DNA of 64,000 bases from Terriglobia bacterium (GTDB lineage: Bacteria > Acidobacteriota > Terriglobia > UBA7540). The DNA lies in NCBI GenBank assembly GCA_030041095.1, contig JASHON010000110.1, forward strand, positions 1 to 64,000, given 5' to 3'. Position numbers and translations under genes: made by a program. Shown here in pieces: positions 1 to 9,091 of this stretch (within the stretch, counting starts at the first letter, position 1; each line of letters starts with the position of its first letter). Under the pieces are notes generated by a model, which did not search any database, had not been told where the DNA came from, and worked only from the letters and a program-made list of their open reading frames with translations.

Positions 1-163
1 TTCGCCGCGAGGTCTGCGCCTGCATCGTCGTGGCAAACGACTCTCGCGGGTCCAGATGGATGGCCAGATCCTCGTGCTCCCCAGCCCTCAGCCGGAACAC
101 CGCCAAGACGCCGACCACTGCCGCCAGAACGATCCACGAAATAACGTAAGGAGCCAAATACAT
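1..163 (-). CDS. Small membrane protein, partial (runs off the left edge)
   Basis: The visible 54 codons begin MYLAPYVISWIVLAAVVGV and continue into a charged stretch (LRAGEHEDLAIHLDPRE). The first ~25 residues form one hydrophobic membrane segment, followed by an apparently cytoplasmic tail that is cut by the window edge. The start is an ATG at 163-161 preceded by a good Shine-Dalgarno, GGGAGG, five bases upstream. I do not recognise the family. A longer competing frame on the same strand (88-375) has no comparable ribosome binding site. Existence is reasonably supported by the start signal and the hydrophobic profile. Function is unknown. Confidence 0.5.
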   Translation of the reverse strand, partial: MYLAPYVISWIVLAAVVGVLAVFRLRAGEHEDLAIHLDPRESFATTMQAQTSRR

Positions 164-380
164 GGGAACCTCCCGATCCGTGACCTGGTTGCGAGGACTT
201 TCCAGCGCCTGGAAATTCGGCCAGGCGTGTGGTTATTCCCGCAAGAAAGGCGATGCCGATGCATCGAGACCATACCTCGATTCATCATTCGTCGTGAACG
301 GCTCATTGACTCAAGCCGCTCCGTCGCATTCTGATTGTGCGCCTCTCCTCGGTTTCCCGCTGTGACCGGCATCACAGAGT

Positions 381-692
381 TCAGTGTTTTCGCGCCAATC
401 GGCAGTGATACTCCGTTCTTTCCGGCCGCTTGCAGCCGGCCAGCGCGGAGCGGAGCGCAGATTTTACTTCCGGCGGCAGCTCAATCCGACCCGCCGCTCC
501 ATAGTGGCGGCAAGCCTCGATGGATGTCTTGAGCGTTTGGATAAATTCGCCGCAGTTATCGCAATTCTTAAGATGCAGCTCAAGCTCCCGGCAACGGCTC
601 GGCGCCAATTCGCCATCGAGAAATTCGGAAAGGGCAGCGAAGAGCTTTCTACAATTTTGATCGGGCAGTCTTCTTGGATTTCGTCGAGCCAT
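381..692 (-). CDS. Zinc-finger anti-sigma factor (zf-HC2 type)
   Basis: A 103-residue protein with the ZAS/zf-HC2 signature H40-x3-C44-x2-C47 (HLKNCDNC) after an upstream Cys14 and the typical phrase LSEFLDGEL. Family members bind and silence their cognate ECF sigma factor, often releasing it on redox or envelope stress. The start is the ATG at 692, which overlaps the 3' end of the sigma factor gene by 44 bases. The same frame is open further upstream, but that part is a shadow of the sigma gene. There is no transmembrane segment, so this would be a soluble anti-sigma factor. Translational coupling to the sigma gene supports the pairing. Confidence 0.82.
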   Translation of the reverse strand: MARRNPRRLPDQNCRKLFAALSEFLDGELAPSRCRELELHLKNCDNCGEFIQTLKTSIEACRHYGAAGRIELPPEVKSALRSALAGCKRPERTEYHCRLARKH

Positions 693-1269
693 AATCCGAG
701 CGGAAATAGCTATCGAGCGCGTTGCGAACAAACAGCCTCGCTCGATGCAGTCGCATCTTGACGCTTGCCGTCGAGAGACCGAGAACACGAGCGGTCTCCT
801 GCGTATCCAACTGCTCCATGTCCCGGAGGATCAGGACGAGACGATAAGGCTTCGGGAGCAGGCGTACGGCCCGCTCCAGTTGCTCGCGCATTTCCTCTTT
901 CAGCACGATGGTTTCCGGGCTCTCAGGCCACCGGGCGGCGACGGCGCCGTGATCTGCGTCCGGCATGAGATCGCTCAGAGAGATGGTGCGCCGAGGAGCA
1001 AATTTGCTGACCCTCCGGCTCATCAGGCAGCGGGTACGCGCCACTTTGTACAGCCACACGCCCAGAGCGCTCGCGCTATCGAATCGATGGAGAGCCGGAA
1101 CGAGGCGCATCAGCGTTTCCTGAGAAATATCCCGAGCATCTTCGGCATTGCCGCACACTTTCATGGCAAACGAGAACGCGCTGGAGGCCAATGATTCCAG
1201 CACTCGCTCGGCGCCATCTCCGTCTCCTTCCTTGAAGTCCCGCAAAGCCTGCTCAACGCGCACGTTCAT
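649..1269 (-). CDS. ECF-type RNA polymerase sigma factor (RpoE-like)
   Basis: About 206 residues with a sigma-2 region (roughly 33-85, including NAEDARDISQETLMRL) and a sigma-4 region (about 130-187) whose helix-turn-helix reads QETARVLGLSTASVKMRLHR. It should direct RNA polymerase to a small extracytoplasmic-stress regulon and be held in check by the overlapping zf-HC2 gene downstream. The start is placed at ATG 1269; a GTG lies two codons upstream at 1275. No clear Shine-Dalgarno is present. A TACAAT -10-like box sits at 1284-1279, so the transcript may be nearly leaderless. Regulon and inducer cannot be read from sequence. Confidence 0.88.
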   Translation of the reverse strand: MNVRVEQALRDFKEGDGDGAERVLESLASSAFSFAMKVCGNAEDARDISQETLMRLVPALHRFDSASALGVWLYKVARTRCLMSRRVSKFAPRRTISLSDLMPDADHGAVAARWPESPETIVLKEEMREQLERAVRLLPKPYRLVLILRDMEQLDTQETARVLGLSTASVKMRLHRARLFVRNALDSYFRSDYGSTKSKKTARSKL

Positions 1270-1329
1270 TGCCACACCATTGTAGCACCGGGCATTGCAG
1301 AGACCTTGGTAAACCCCTGGGCGCGCGCC

Positions 1330-1520
1330 AGCGGCTAAAGCCGTTGGAATTTACGACGCACTGCGGCATGACTGAAGTCATGCCCTGATACAGGGGTACC
1401 GAAGGGGTTGCCGGAGCGCCCAGGAAACGGCGTGTGAAATGGAGAAACTTCGGAGCGAGGCGCAGCCTCGCCCTAAATAATTCGGTCACTGACGCTCTCG
1501 GAAAGGCAAGCCTTTCCGCA
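1330..1520. repeat. Cluster of REP-like palindromes
   Basis: This gene-free stretch between the sigma factor and the BrnT remnant contains at least four hairpin-forming units: CGGC-taaa-GCCG near 1332-1343, GGCATGAC-tgaa-GTCATGCC at 1365-1384, GCGAGGC-gca-GCCTCGC at about 1455-1471, and CGGAAAGGC-aa-GCCTTTCCG at 1499-1518. From memory, units like the second are common between genes in acidobacterial genomes. No open frame in this region looks protein-like. Confidence 0.6.
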
Positions 1521-1608
1521 CGTCAGGCGGCAGAGCTGCACCATAGCCATGCAAGCCCCTTCCTTGCGATGTACTGACACTTATATGTACAACCGTTAGT
1601 ATCGACCG

Positions 1609-1695
1609 GTGGAAGACGCCATCGCAGGCTTTCACTGGGACGATGGAAACAGGAGCAAATGCGCCAAGCACGGCGCCTCAGCGGAAGAGGTGTTC
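1609..1695 (+). pseudogene. BrnT-like toxin, N-terminal remnant
   Basis: Translation from GTG 1609 gives GFHWDDGNRSKCAKHGAS followed by AEEVF. This closely resembles the N-terminus of BrnT-type ribonuclease toxins (consensus like FxWDxxNxxKxxKHGVS). After about 29 codons similarity is lost, and the frame runs into the 3' end of the convergent permease gene. The usual C-terminal half (F-x-AIG... and RxISARKA-type motifs) and a BrnA antitoxin are absent. A TATATGTAC-rich stretch just upstream may be the relic promoter. It is best read as a decayed toxin-antitoxin module truncated by rearrangement. Confidence 0.6.
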
Positions 1696-1738
1696 TGCGT
1701 CCAGTTTCGCTCTGACTCGACAAAGTCTGAAGGGAATC

Positions 1739-4519
1739 CTATTCGGTTCGTAGCGCTTCGGAAGGAGAAATCAGACTTGCTCGCAAGGCCGGAATGAACG
1801 ACGCAACCAGCGCCACGAACGTCAAGGTCAGGACCGCGAGGCAAATCACCAACGGGTCATACGGATTCAGTCCGTAAAGTTGGCTGCCAAGAAATCGTCC
1901 GGCGATCAGAGCCAGAGGCAATCCAATCACAAGACCAGCGCCGACCAGCGCAAAAGCTCCTCGAACAATCAGCGCTACCACTTGCTTGGGAGTGGCGCCG
2001 AACGCCAGACGCACGCCCATCTCGCTCGTCCGCCGCCCGGCGTTATAAGCCGTGACTCCATAGAGCCCGATCGAAGCCAAAACCAGCGAAAGGATTCCAA
2101 AGAACGAAGTGAGCTGTGCAATCAGGCGCTGCTGCCGGAAGTTACCTGCCACCTGCGCACGGAGGGGCTGGATGGAAAGGACGGGCAGGTTGGGATCCAC
2201 GGATGCGATGGCCTGGTGAACCGGTGAAGAGGACACGGTAGCGCCCGGGCGGGTGACGATGACAATATCGTCAAGGAAATGGGAGCCTGGATCGACGTCT
2301 TGTCCGGTCTTTGGGAGATGGTCGTGCTGCGCTTCCGGCAGGAAGTACATCGGACCCACGGGCTCCGCGAAGTCGTCGAAATACCGGGCATTCTGAGCGA
2401 TGCCTACGATTCTGTACTGGTGGGACGTTCCCATTCCGATCTGCGCGAAATACTTTCCGATGGCGTCTTCGTGCCTGAAAAACTTGCGTGCGAAAGCCTC
2501 ATTGATTACGGCCACGTGCTGCGAAGTGGCGGTGTCATCTGCGGAGATGCCGCGTCCCTGCATGATGGGAGTTCCGATGGCCTTAAAATAGCCCGGTGTT
2601 ACTCGATCCCAAAAAGCAAGGTCATCGTCGTTGGGCCCAGGCGCCGGACGCCCATCGATCCAAACGCCGGCGCCCCAGTTGTTGCCGTTCAGCGGTGAGT
2701 ACTTGCAGAGCGCTACATGCGAGAAGCCGGGAACATTCGATAACGAATCCTGGATGCGCGTGTAGAGGGAAGTGAGTTGGTCCATGGGATAGGCGACAAG
2801 GCTCGCGTCAATGCTGACGATGGTGCGGCGCTTCTGCACGAAGCCAAAGTTTTGATGTTCGAGGTTGTGAACAGCCGTAGCCAGCAGTCCGGAAGCGGCA
2901 AGCAATACCAAGGAGAGCGCCGCCTGGAAAACCACGAGTGTTTTGCGAGGAAGCGATCCCGTGCGGGCGGTGGACCGGCTTGCTCCGCGAAGCGATTCAA
3001 TCGGATCCACCCGCGTGGTCATCCATGCGGGTGTGACGCCGAACACGAGTCCCGCGATCAACGAAACGGCGAAAGCGAAGAGCAGCACGGGCATGGAAGG
3101 CGATGAGTTAATGGGCACGCCTGCCAAACCGCCGGCTGGAGGAAATGCAAAATGCAGGATCAAGCGCGTCCCGGCAAACGCGATCGCCAAACCCGCAGCG
3201 CCTCCAGCGAGCGAGAACAGGATGCTTTCAGCAAGCGCCTGCCGCACCAGCCGGCGCGCTTGCGCCCCGAGTGCGATTTTCAGCGCGATCTCCCGCTGCT
3301 GCTCCATTCCGCGAACGAGCATGAGGTTGGCGACGTTCGCGCAGACAATGAGGAGGACGAATCCCGAAACCGTCATCAGGATCTGAAGCCAGTGCTCATA
3401 CTGCTCGCGCATGCTGGTGATGCCGCTTCCTCCAGGGCGCAAGAACAGGGTCTGCTCGGGAAACTTCGCGCGATCATTGGCGCTCATGTCGCCCCAGTGC
3501 GAGCGCAGCCATTGCTTCAGCTCCACGCGCATCTGGGCCTCGACCGCGACGGGCTTCGCGCCGCCCCGGATGCGGCCGATCAAATCCAACCAGTATTGGT
3601 CAGGCTGATGAATATCACCAGCAGCGCCCAGGTAGGGTTCAGTCCCGAGCGGCAGAAAGAAATCAGGCGGATGGATGCGCAGCGCGTCGCCATAGAAGCC
3701 TGGGGGAGTGATTCCCACCACCGTGAAAGGCTTACCGTCTATGTCGAAGACGCCGCCGATGACGGATGGATCCGATCCATACCTCTGCTGCCAGAGTCGA
3801 TAGCTCATGACAACGGCCGGCGGAGCATTGGGTTGATCGTCTCTCGCGGTCACCAGCCGGCCTGCATACGCGCGGATGCCGAACATGATGAAGTAATTGC
3901 CGGAAACAAACTCTCCGGGATAGGCTTGCGTTGGCGCGCTCGCGCCGGAGCGCCGCACACCGAGCAGGGATTCGCCAGCCTGGAACGCCGCCAATTCCGC
4001 AAAGCCCTGGGTGTGATCGCGAAAGTGTTCGTATAAATCGTACGAGAAAATGGAAAACTCATTTTCCTGGCTGTATCCGCCCCAGTAACAGCAACGGGCT
4101 TGCCTGCCGACACGATAGAGCTGGGCGGGATTCGCCACGGCCAGCGACTTCATGAGTACGGCGTAGACCAAAGTGAAAATCGAGGTGGTAGCGCCAATGC
4201 CCAGGGCCAGCGTGAGCACAACCGTCGCGGTGAATGCGGGGGACTTCCGCAACCGGCGCAGCGCATAGCGCGCGTCGTGCAGCAGGGCCTCGATGAATGG
4301 CAACCCCCGCTGGTCCCGGTAGTCTTCTTTGATTGCTTCGACCGCGCCGAACTTCAGCACCGCCTGGCGCCGCGCCTCGTCCGGATCGAGACCGGCGCGA
4401 AGGTTATCTTCCGTTTGCAAGGCGATGTGCGTCTCAATTTCCGCTCGCAACCGTTCTTCATGTTCCCCGGTCGTCGCCCACCAGGTGAGCCGCTTCATGA
4501 ATCGCCTCAGCGTCTTCAT
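1739..4519 (-). CDS. ADOP-type ABC transporter permease (MacB/FtsX-like)
   Basis: A 926-residue membrane protein. A soluble N-terminal region (about 1-80, with EERLRAEIETHI and a DPDEARR phrase) is typical of acidobacterial duplicated orphan permeases. A first transmembrane helix near 98-122 (VLTLALGIGATTSIFTLV), a large periplasmic MacB_PCD domain, an FtsX unit (about 385-490), a second periplasmic domain and a final FtsX unit (about 815-915) follow. There is no ATPase gene beside it, which is why the family is called orphan. It overlaps the PadR gene upstream by four bases (ATGA), so the two are translationally coupled. Substrate is unknown; relatives move macrolides, peptides or lipids, or act mechanically. 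Confidence 0.9.
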   Translation of the reverse strand: MKTLRRFMKRLTWWATTGEHEERLRAEIETHIALQTEDNLRAGLDPDEARRQAVLKFGAVEAIKEDYRDQRGLPFIEALLHDARYALRRLRKSPAFTATVVLTLALGIGATTSIFTLVYAVLMKSLAVANPAQLYRVGRQARCCYWGGYSQENEFSIFSYDLYEHFRDHTQGFAELAAFQAGESLLGVRRSGASAPTQAYPGEFVSGNYFIMFGIRAYAGRLVTARDDQPNAPPAVVMSYRLWQQRYGSDPSVIGGVFDIDGKPFTVVGITPPGFYGDALRIHPPDFFLPLGTEPYLGAAGDIHQPDQYWLDLIGRIRGGAKPVAVEAQMRVELKQWLRSHWGDMSANDRAKFPEQTLFLRPGGSGITSMREQYEHWLQILMTVSGFVLLIVCANVANLMLVRGMEQQREIALKIALGAQARRLVRQALAESILFSLAGGAAGLAIAFAGTRLILHFAFPPAGGLAGVPINSSPSMPVLLFAFAVSLIAGLVFGVTPAWMTTRVDPIESLRGASRSTARTGSLPRKTLVVFQAALSLVLLAASGLLATAVHNLEHQNFGFVQKRRTIVSIDASLVAYPMDQLTSLYTRIQDSLSNVPGFSHVALCKYSPLNGNNWGAGVWIDGRPAPGPNDDDLAFWDRVTPGYFKAIGTPIMQGRGISADDTATSQHVAVINEAFARKFFRHEDAIGKYFAQIGMGTSHQYRIVGIAQNARYFDDFAEPVGPMYFLPEAQHDHLPKTGQDVDPGSHFLDDIVIVTRPGATVSSSPVHQAIASVDPNLPVLSIQPLRAQVAGNFRQQRLIAQLTSFFGILSLVLASIGLYGVTAYNAGRRTSEMGVRLAFGATPKQVVALIVRGAFALVGAGLVIGLPLALIAGRFLGSQLYGLNPYDPLVICLAVLTLTFVALVASFIPALRASLISPSEALRTE

Positions 4520-4869
4520 TTCAAATCCTCAGCGCTCACGGCAAAGAAGCGGGCGATAATCGCCGCGGTCTCATCCCAGTCCTGCTTCTCCGCCTGTAAC
4601 TGTTTGCGTCCCTGCCGGGTGAGCCTGTAGAAGCGCGCCTTGCGGTTGTTTTCCGAGGTTCCCCACTCCGAGGTAATTGAACCCTCCTGCTCGAGCCTTA
4701 ACAGGACGGGATAAAGCGTGCCTTGATTCACGGCGAGCAGGTCTCCGCTGATCTGCTCGATGCGGCGCGCAACCCCATAACCGTGCATCGGCCCCAGCAC
4801 ATCGAGCGTCTTCAGGACCATCAGCGCCAATGTGCCCTGGAGGACTTCTTTTTTTTTGCTTTGGCTCAT
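4516..4869 (-). CDS. PadR family transcriptional regulator
   Basis: A 117-residue winged-helix regulator with the PadR hallmark GTLYPVLLRLEQEGSI (recognition helix and start of the wing) and HGYGVARRIEQ before it. PadR proteins usually repress a neighbouring transporter operon until a ligand binds. The start is put at ATG 4869 (MSQSKKKEVLQGT), which matches the usual family start; an in-frame ATG at 4893 would add eight residues. Codons 3-6 contain a run of nine A residues, a possible slippage site. The gene ends in an ATGA overlap with the ADOP permease, making that permease its likely target. Confidence 0.9.
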   Translation of the reverse strand: MSQSKKKEVLQGTLALMVLKTLDVLGPMHGYGVARRIEQISGDLLAVNQGTLYPVLLRLEQEGSITSEWGTSENNRKARFYRLTRQGRKQLQAEKQDWDETAAIIARFFAVSAEDLK

Positions 4870-5077
4870 CCATTTGGTTTCCAACAGAAGCATCGCACAA
4901 TTTCATTGGGAAAGCAACAGGGAGGAGCGGTTCCTGCAACGGTTGTGAGAAATCCTATGCGACCTTGACGTATTGATGTTGGAATTTAACCGGCAACCGT
5001 GACGAGAACCGGCGTACTCGAACTTTGAGTCCGTCGGGTCACCGGAGTTAGTTGCCGCCTTCAGCCCGATGGGCTTC

Positions 5078-7180
5078 CTATTTAACCGTCAGAGTGACGG
5101 TGGTTGAGTGCACAATCTGGCCCCACGTGCCCTCTACAACGATTTGATAGGTCCCGGCCGGCGTCCCGCCGACCAGGCCCGAACCTGAAGAACCCGAGGC
5201 GCCTCCTGAGCCGCACGTGGCCAGTAAAACCACGGAGACGAGCAGCACCCCAAGCGGCGCCAGCACCCGGACGCGCCGAGGGATGCGTCTTGGCTGGATC
5301 CGGCCTACCGTGGCAATGCACATGAGCGCTAACAGCGCCGCTAGCGGGGCCGCTATCCAGCGGCCCGGCCCCGCAACGGGCAGAGCAACCCCGCCCTGGG
5401 TGGGAGCGGTCGTTTGGACCGTCAGCGTGACCGTGGCCGTCGACTCCGCAACGATAAACGCGGATGGCACGGAAGCTGAGCACGTGGCATTGACCGGCTG
5501 GCCGAAGCAACTGAATGACACATCGCCAATGAAGCCGTTCAGCGAGGAAATTTGGATGCCGCTGTAGGTTGCCGTGCCACCCGGCGAAACGGTCGCCGTG
5601 CTGTTGCCTGTCGACGCGATTGCGAAATCCGGAGATTGTTGGGAGGGCATCTGGAGCTGCACCGCAATCTGGCTGGAGGGGTCCGCGCCGGTGACCACGT
5701 CCAGCTCCCCGTCATTATTGAAGTCGCCTACCGCGACGGAGGCCGGGATGTCATAAGTGAGCGTGGAGTAATCGCTACGGGTAAAAACCGGGTTGGCATC
5801 TCCGTTTCCGTGCACGAAGGTGACAAAGCTCGTGTTGATCCACTCGAGCCCCATCGCCAGGTCCAGATGCCCATCGCCGTAAAAATCGCCAATCTCCATG
5901 GCGAAAGGGCTGAGAGCGGTCAACATCGTCCCCGTGTCTTCGATGATCCCGCAACATGTGGTTTGCTCGGTAAACGTTCCGTCGCCGTTTCCAAGCAGCG
6001 TGTCTATGCTGTAGCCATAGGAGCCTCCCACAGCCAAATCCAGCTTGCCGTTGCCGGTGAAATCTCCCGCAGCCATGACTTCCGGCTCGACGGTAACGGT
6101 GAGGGTTACAGGTGAGCCGGGCGCCTGCGTGAACGTTCCATCTCCGTTTCCCAGCAGGATCGTGACCGTGCTGGTGGCGAAGTTCGCAATCGCCAAATCC
6201 AGTTTGCCGTCACCATTGAAGTCCCCAACCGCGAGGGCGGACGGGAGAATTTTAATGCCCAAATCAACGGGCGAGCCGGGGGCAGGCGTAAACGTCCCGT
6301 CCCCATTGCCGAGCAGAATTGTAAGCGTAGCATCGACATTGTTACCGGTTACGAGGTCTATGCCGTCGCCAAGCACAGCCAGGTCGAGTTTGCCGTCACC
6401 GTTGAAATCCGCCACGGCCACGTCAATGGGATCGAAGCCAACGGACACGGGCGAGCCGGGGGCATTGGTGAAGGTTCCATCACCGTTGCCCAATAGGACG
6501 CTCACGCTGTTGAAGATGTCCGGCGTCGTCTGCTCGTTCGGTGCAGGGGCGGCGTTCAGGACAGCCAGATCGGGCTTGCCGTCGCCGTTGAAATCGCTGA
6601 CGGCAACCGCCGTCGGTCTCATTCCGACTGTTGCCTGGGTTGGGACAACCGCAAATGTTCCGTTTCCGTTTCCAAGCAACACTTGGAGCACGCTTGGGTT
6701 GCCGAGCAGCGCCACTGCCAGATCCAGTTTCCCATCGCCGTTAAAATCAGCGGCCGCAATTGCCATAGGCACGTGGGGCGTGGTCGGCGTTCCCAGAGTA
6801 ATAGGCGAAGCCAGCGCGCTGGTGAATGCGAGCTGTGACCTTGGCTGAGCGATGGGGAAATAGACGACGTTGGAAGCGGCCCCCGTTCCGGGGTTCGTCA
6901 CGGTTACAGAGGCCGTGTTTGGCGCGGCAATGAGGGCCGCCGAGACGGCGGCCGTGAGCTGCGAAGGCGAGACGAACACCGTCGACAGCGGCCGGCCGTT
7001 CCAGTTGACCGTTGCCCCGGAAACGAACCCCGTGCCGTTTACCGTAAGCGTGAACGCTCCGCCGCCCGGTGCGGCATCCGCAGGAACCAGCGGCTGATTC
7101 ACGAACGGCACGGGGTTAGCTGCGACGGCCGTGCCTAAGCCTGCAAATAAGCAACATATCAAAAATGCGAGTCCCCGCAT
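5078..7180 (-). CDS. Secreted FG-GAP/VCBS repeat protein with IPT/TIG domain
   Basis: A 700-residue exported protein. Residues 1-20 are a signal peptide (MRGLAFLICCLFAGLGTAVA). An IPT/TIG Ig-like domain follows (about 25-110), then at least six FG-GAP/VCBS blades with calcium-binding DFNGDGKLDLAV loops alternating with LLGNGDGTF. These should build a beta-propeller. The C-terminal third has an Ig-like segment and two hydrophobic stretches (about 585-650) separated by an RRIPRR basic patch, ending in a Gly/Ser linker and a final beta domain. The start ATG 7180 has a strong GGGAGGG ribosome binding site. Family roles are adhesion or surface binding; the actual ligand is unknown. Confidence 0.85.
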   Translation of the reverse strand: MRGLAFLICCLFAGLGTAVAANPVPFVNQPLVPADAAPGGGAFTLTVNGTGFVSGATVNWNGRPLSTVFVSPSQLTAAVSAALIAAPNTASVTVTNPGTGAASNVVYFPIAQPRSQLAFTSALASPITLGTPTTPHVPMAIAAADFNGDGKLDLAVALLGNPSVLQVLLGNGNGTFAVVPTQATVGMRPTAVAVSDFNGDGKPDLAVLNAAPAPNEQTTPDIFNSVSVLLGNGDGTFTNAPGSPVSVGFDPIDVAVADFNGDGKLDLAVLGDGIDLVTGNNVDATLTILLGNGDGTFTPAPGSPVDLGIKILPSALAVGDFNGDGKLDLAIANFATSTVTILLGNGDGTFTQAPGSPVTLTVTVEPEVMAAGDFTGNGKLDLAVGGSYGYSIDTLLGNGDGTFTEQTTCCGIIEDTGTMLTALSPFAMEIGDFYGDGHLDLAMGLEWINTSFVTFVHGNGDANPVFTRSDYSTLTYDIPASVAVGDFNNDGELDVVTGADPSSQIAVQLQMPSQQSPDFAIASTGNSTATVSPGGTATYSGIQISSLNGFIGDVSFSCFGQPVNATCSASVPSAFIVAESTATVTLTVQTTAPTQGGVALPVAGPGRWIAAPLAALLALMCIATVGRIQPRRIPRRVRVLAPLGVLLVSVVLLATCGSGGASGSSGSGLVGGTPAGTYQIVVEGTWGQIVHSTTVTLTVK

Positions 7181-7397
7181 TACCCTCCCTGAACCCGCGC
7201 TGGAAGCTCCGCGCCGGCGGCCGCAGTCCCGGGCGCCGTGCCTGCCTGCACGGCCAGCAACCCCTGCATTTTACCGCTAATGGGGCTCCGCGTCAGGCCC
7301 AGGGCGCACCCAGAGAGCGCGCGGCCCAGTGGCGACACAGGCGGCGGACCTGACCCTCGCCCCTGCCCCCGCTTGATTCATCCTTCAGCCCCGTGGC

Positions 7398-8821
7398 TCA
7401 GTCCACCGGGTTAAACATGAAAGTGCCGTAAAGGTTATCTTGAAACACAACGAAGTCATTCAGTCCGTTATAGCCGGACGGCGCGGGGCCTATTGTGAAG
7501 CTCGCCGTATGGCTGCTTGAGTTGTTCGTCGCCTGACTGAACATATTCGTCCACGTGAGCGACGTCGAGCTCTTCAAGTCCGCGCCGAACGTATCGCCGA
7601 ACTCGCTGCCCTTGATGTTTGACTCCTCGGAAAACGTCTCGGAATACGAGTACGTTGCCGTCTCGCTGCTGGTTGAGGTTGTGGAGTAGCCTTGCGTGTA
7701 GGCGTACGCGATATCAGGCACGTAGGAGATTGTAGTGTTGCAGCCTGTCATGTGACACTGCGTGAAGCGTCCGTCAGTGGTGGTGTAATCGGAGCCGAGC
7801 ACTGGCGTGTAACTCGCATTCGAAAACGGATCCGCCGCCGCGATGTTGTCCAGGTCGGTTGACGTAAGCGCCGGGCCTGAGCCATCCATGTTGTCCAGCG
7901 CCCAGGAGCGGCCGGTCTCCGTTTTCGCATAGCCGGGCATCGTGCTAGGGTCCTGGATCCAGTCCAACTGGATCGGGACAACGTCAATCTCCTTAGCGGG
8001 ATCATTCTCGTCGAATCCATAGCCAAACCAATTGGCGACATTCGAATTCGGCACAACGCCGAACTGGACTATCGGATTCAACCAAACGTTAATGTAGTCA
8101 CAAGCGTGGCTCAGCCCGGTGGTGCAGCCGTAAACGGTGATGCCGTAAGAGGCCTTCAGGCTGGTGGCGACCGACGAAGAGCTGGATTCCCCCTGCGTGT
8201 ACTCATTTGAGTCTGTTGTCGTTACCGTATCCGTGAATCCGGGGATGCCCAGCCCGGCGCTCGCGGTTAAGGAAGAACTCACCGAGTCTGAACTCGTGAA
8301 TGAGACTGACGTCGACGCAGTGTTGCCAACGACCGTGTCGTTCGTGTAGGTTACGCTGCTCGTGGTGCCGGGCGGCGCATATATGACATCGACAACGGCG
8401 TACTTCGGGTTGACGTACCCCGGAACCGGAAGCGAGGCGGCGCTTGCTGTTCCCGACCCGGCGCCGACGTAGAAATCGATGATTTCGGCAGTGCCCAGGT
8501 AGAGCGGCGTCGTGGCGCTTATGGCCCCGGAGGGCGGGCAGTACGGCAGCCCCGGCGAATTGAAGTAAACCGCCGCAGCGCCTGCCTGGAGGGGATAGTC
8601 GTTTCCCCAGGCATCGACGTAGGTGAAGCCGCTGAACGTCCACTCAGTGAAAGAATAGGAACCGTTAGGCCCGCAGGTCCCCGACGTAGTGGCGACGGTC
8701 CATTCCAACGTCCCGTTCGGACTGGGAAACTTGTAGCTTTGCTCCGTGCCTGACGCTACCCTGGCGGGCTGAGGGTGAGCAGAAGAACGATGGCGCCAAC
8801 AAAACGGCTATGCGTGAACAT
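7398..8821 (-). CDS. Secreted Ser/Thr-rich protein, frameshifted after the signal peptide
   Basis: An ATG at 8821-8819 with a perfect GGAGG five bases upstream encodes a signal peptide (MFTHSRFVGAIVLLLTLSPP), but a TAG follows at 8758. The body of the protein is open in another frame from just there (VASGTEQSYKFPSPNGTLEW...) down to 7398. Adding one base to the GGG run at 8761-8759 would join the two frames into about 474 residues. The body has no good start of its own, only an internal TTG. It has six cysteines and two long Ser/Thr-rich alternating segments (about 140-200 and 360-430) of the kind seen in aerolysin-type beta-hairpins. That resemblance is only suggestive. Either a recent frameshift or a base-call error explains the break. 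Confidence 0.7.
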
Positions 8822-9091
8822 AGATTCCTCCTTGTCGAGTTTGGTTTTCGCTGAATTCGGTTTGTGGCGAAGCTTCCGATCATTTGCAGTTCAATGCCTA
8901 CCAGAACTCACCACGTGCTGTCTACTATCCTGGTGGCCAGGTACTTAACCCAGCCACGGCTAGCTGGCCGGGCGGACAGGTTCAGAAGGAGGCCTCAGTG
9001 TGTCATCATGTCTCGGCCATCGGTCGGCCCGCCCGGCGGGAATGACCGCAACAAGGATGAGCGTTCTGCCGATGAGACGGGGAGGAGGGAT

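Noticed and set aside
88..375. 95-codon - strand frame at the left edge
   Set aside because: It conflicts with the partial membrane protein from 163, which has the better ribosome binding site and a proper hydrophobic helix.
3152..4036. 294-codon + strand frame
   Set aside because: Antisense shadow of the ADOP permease; composition unlike a protein and no ribosome binding site.
5055..5077. AGCCCatcGGGCT hairpin after the FG-GAP gene as a terminator
   Set aside because: The stem is only five base pairs and no T run follows in the transcript direction.
8665..8883. 72-codon - strand frame overlapping the signal peptide region
   Set aside because: It is in the third frame. The real coding signal is the signal peptide from 8821 plus the body frame.
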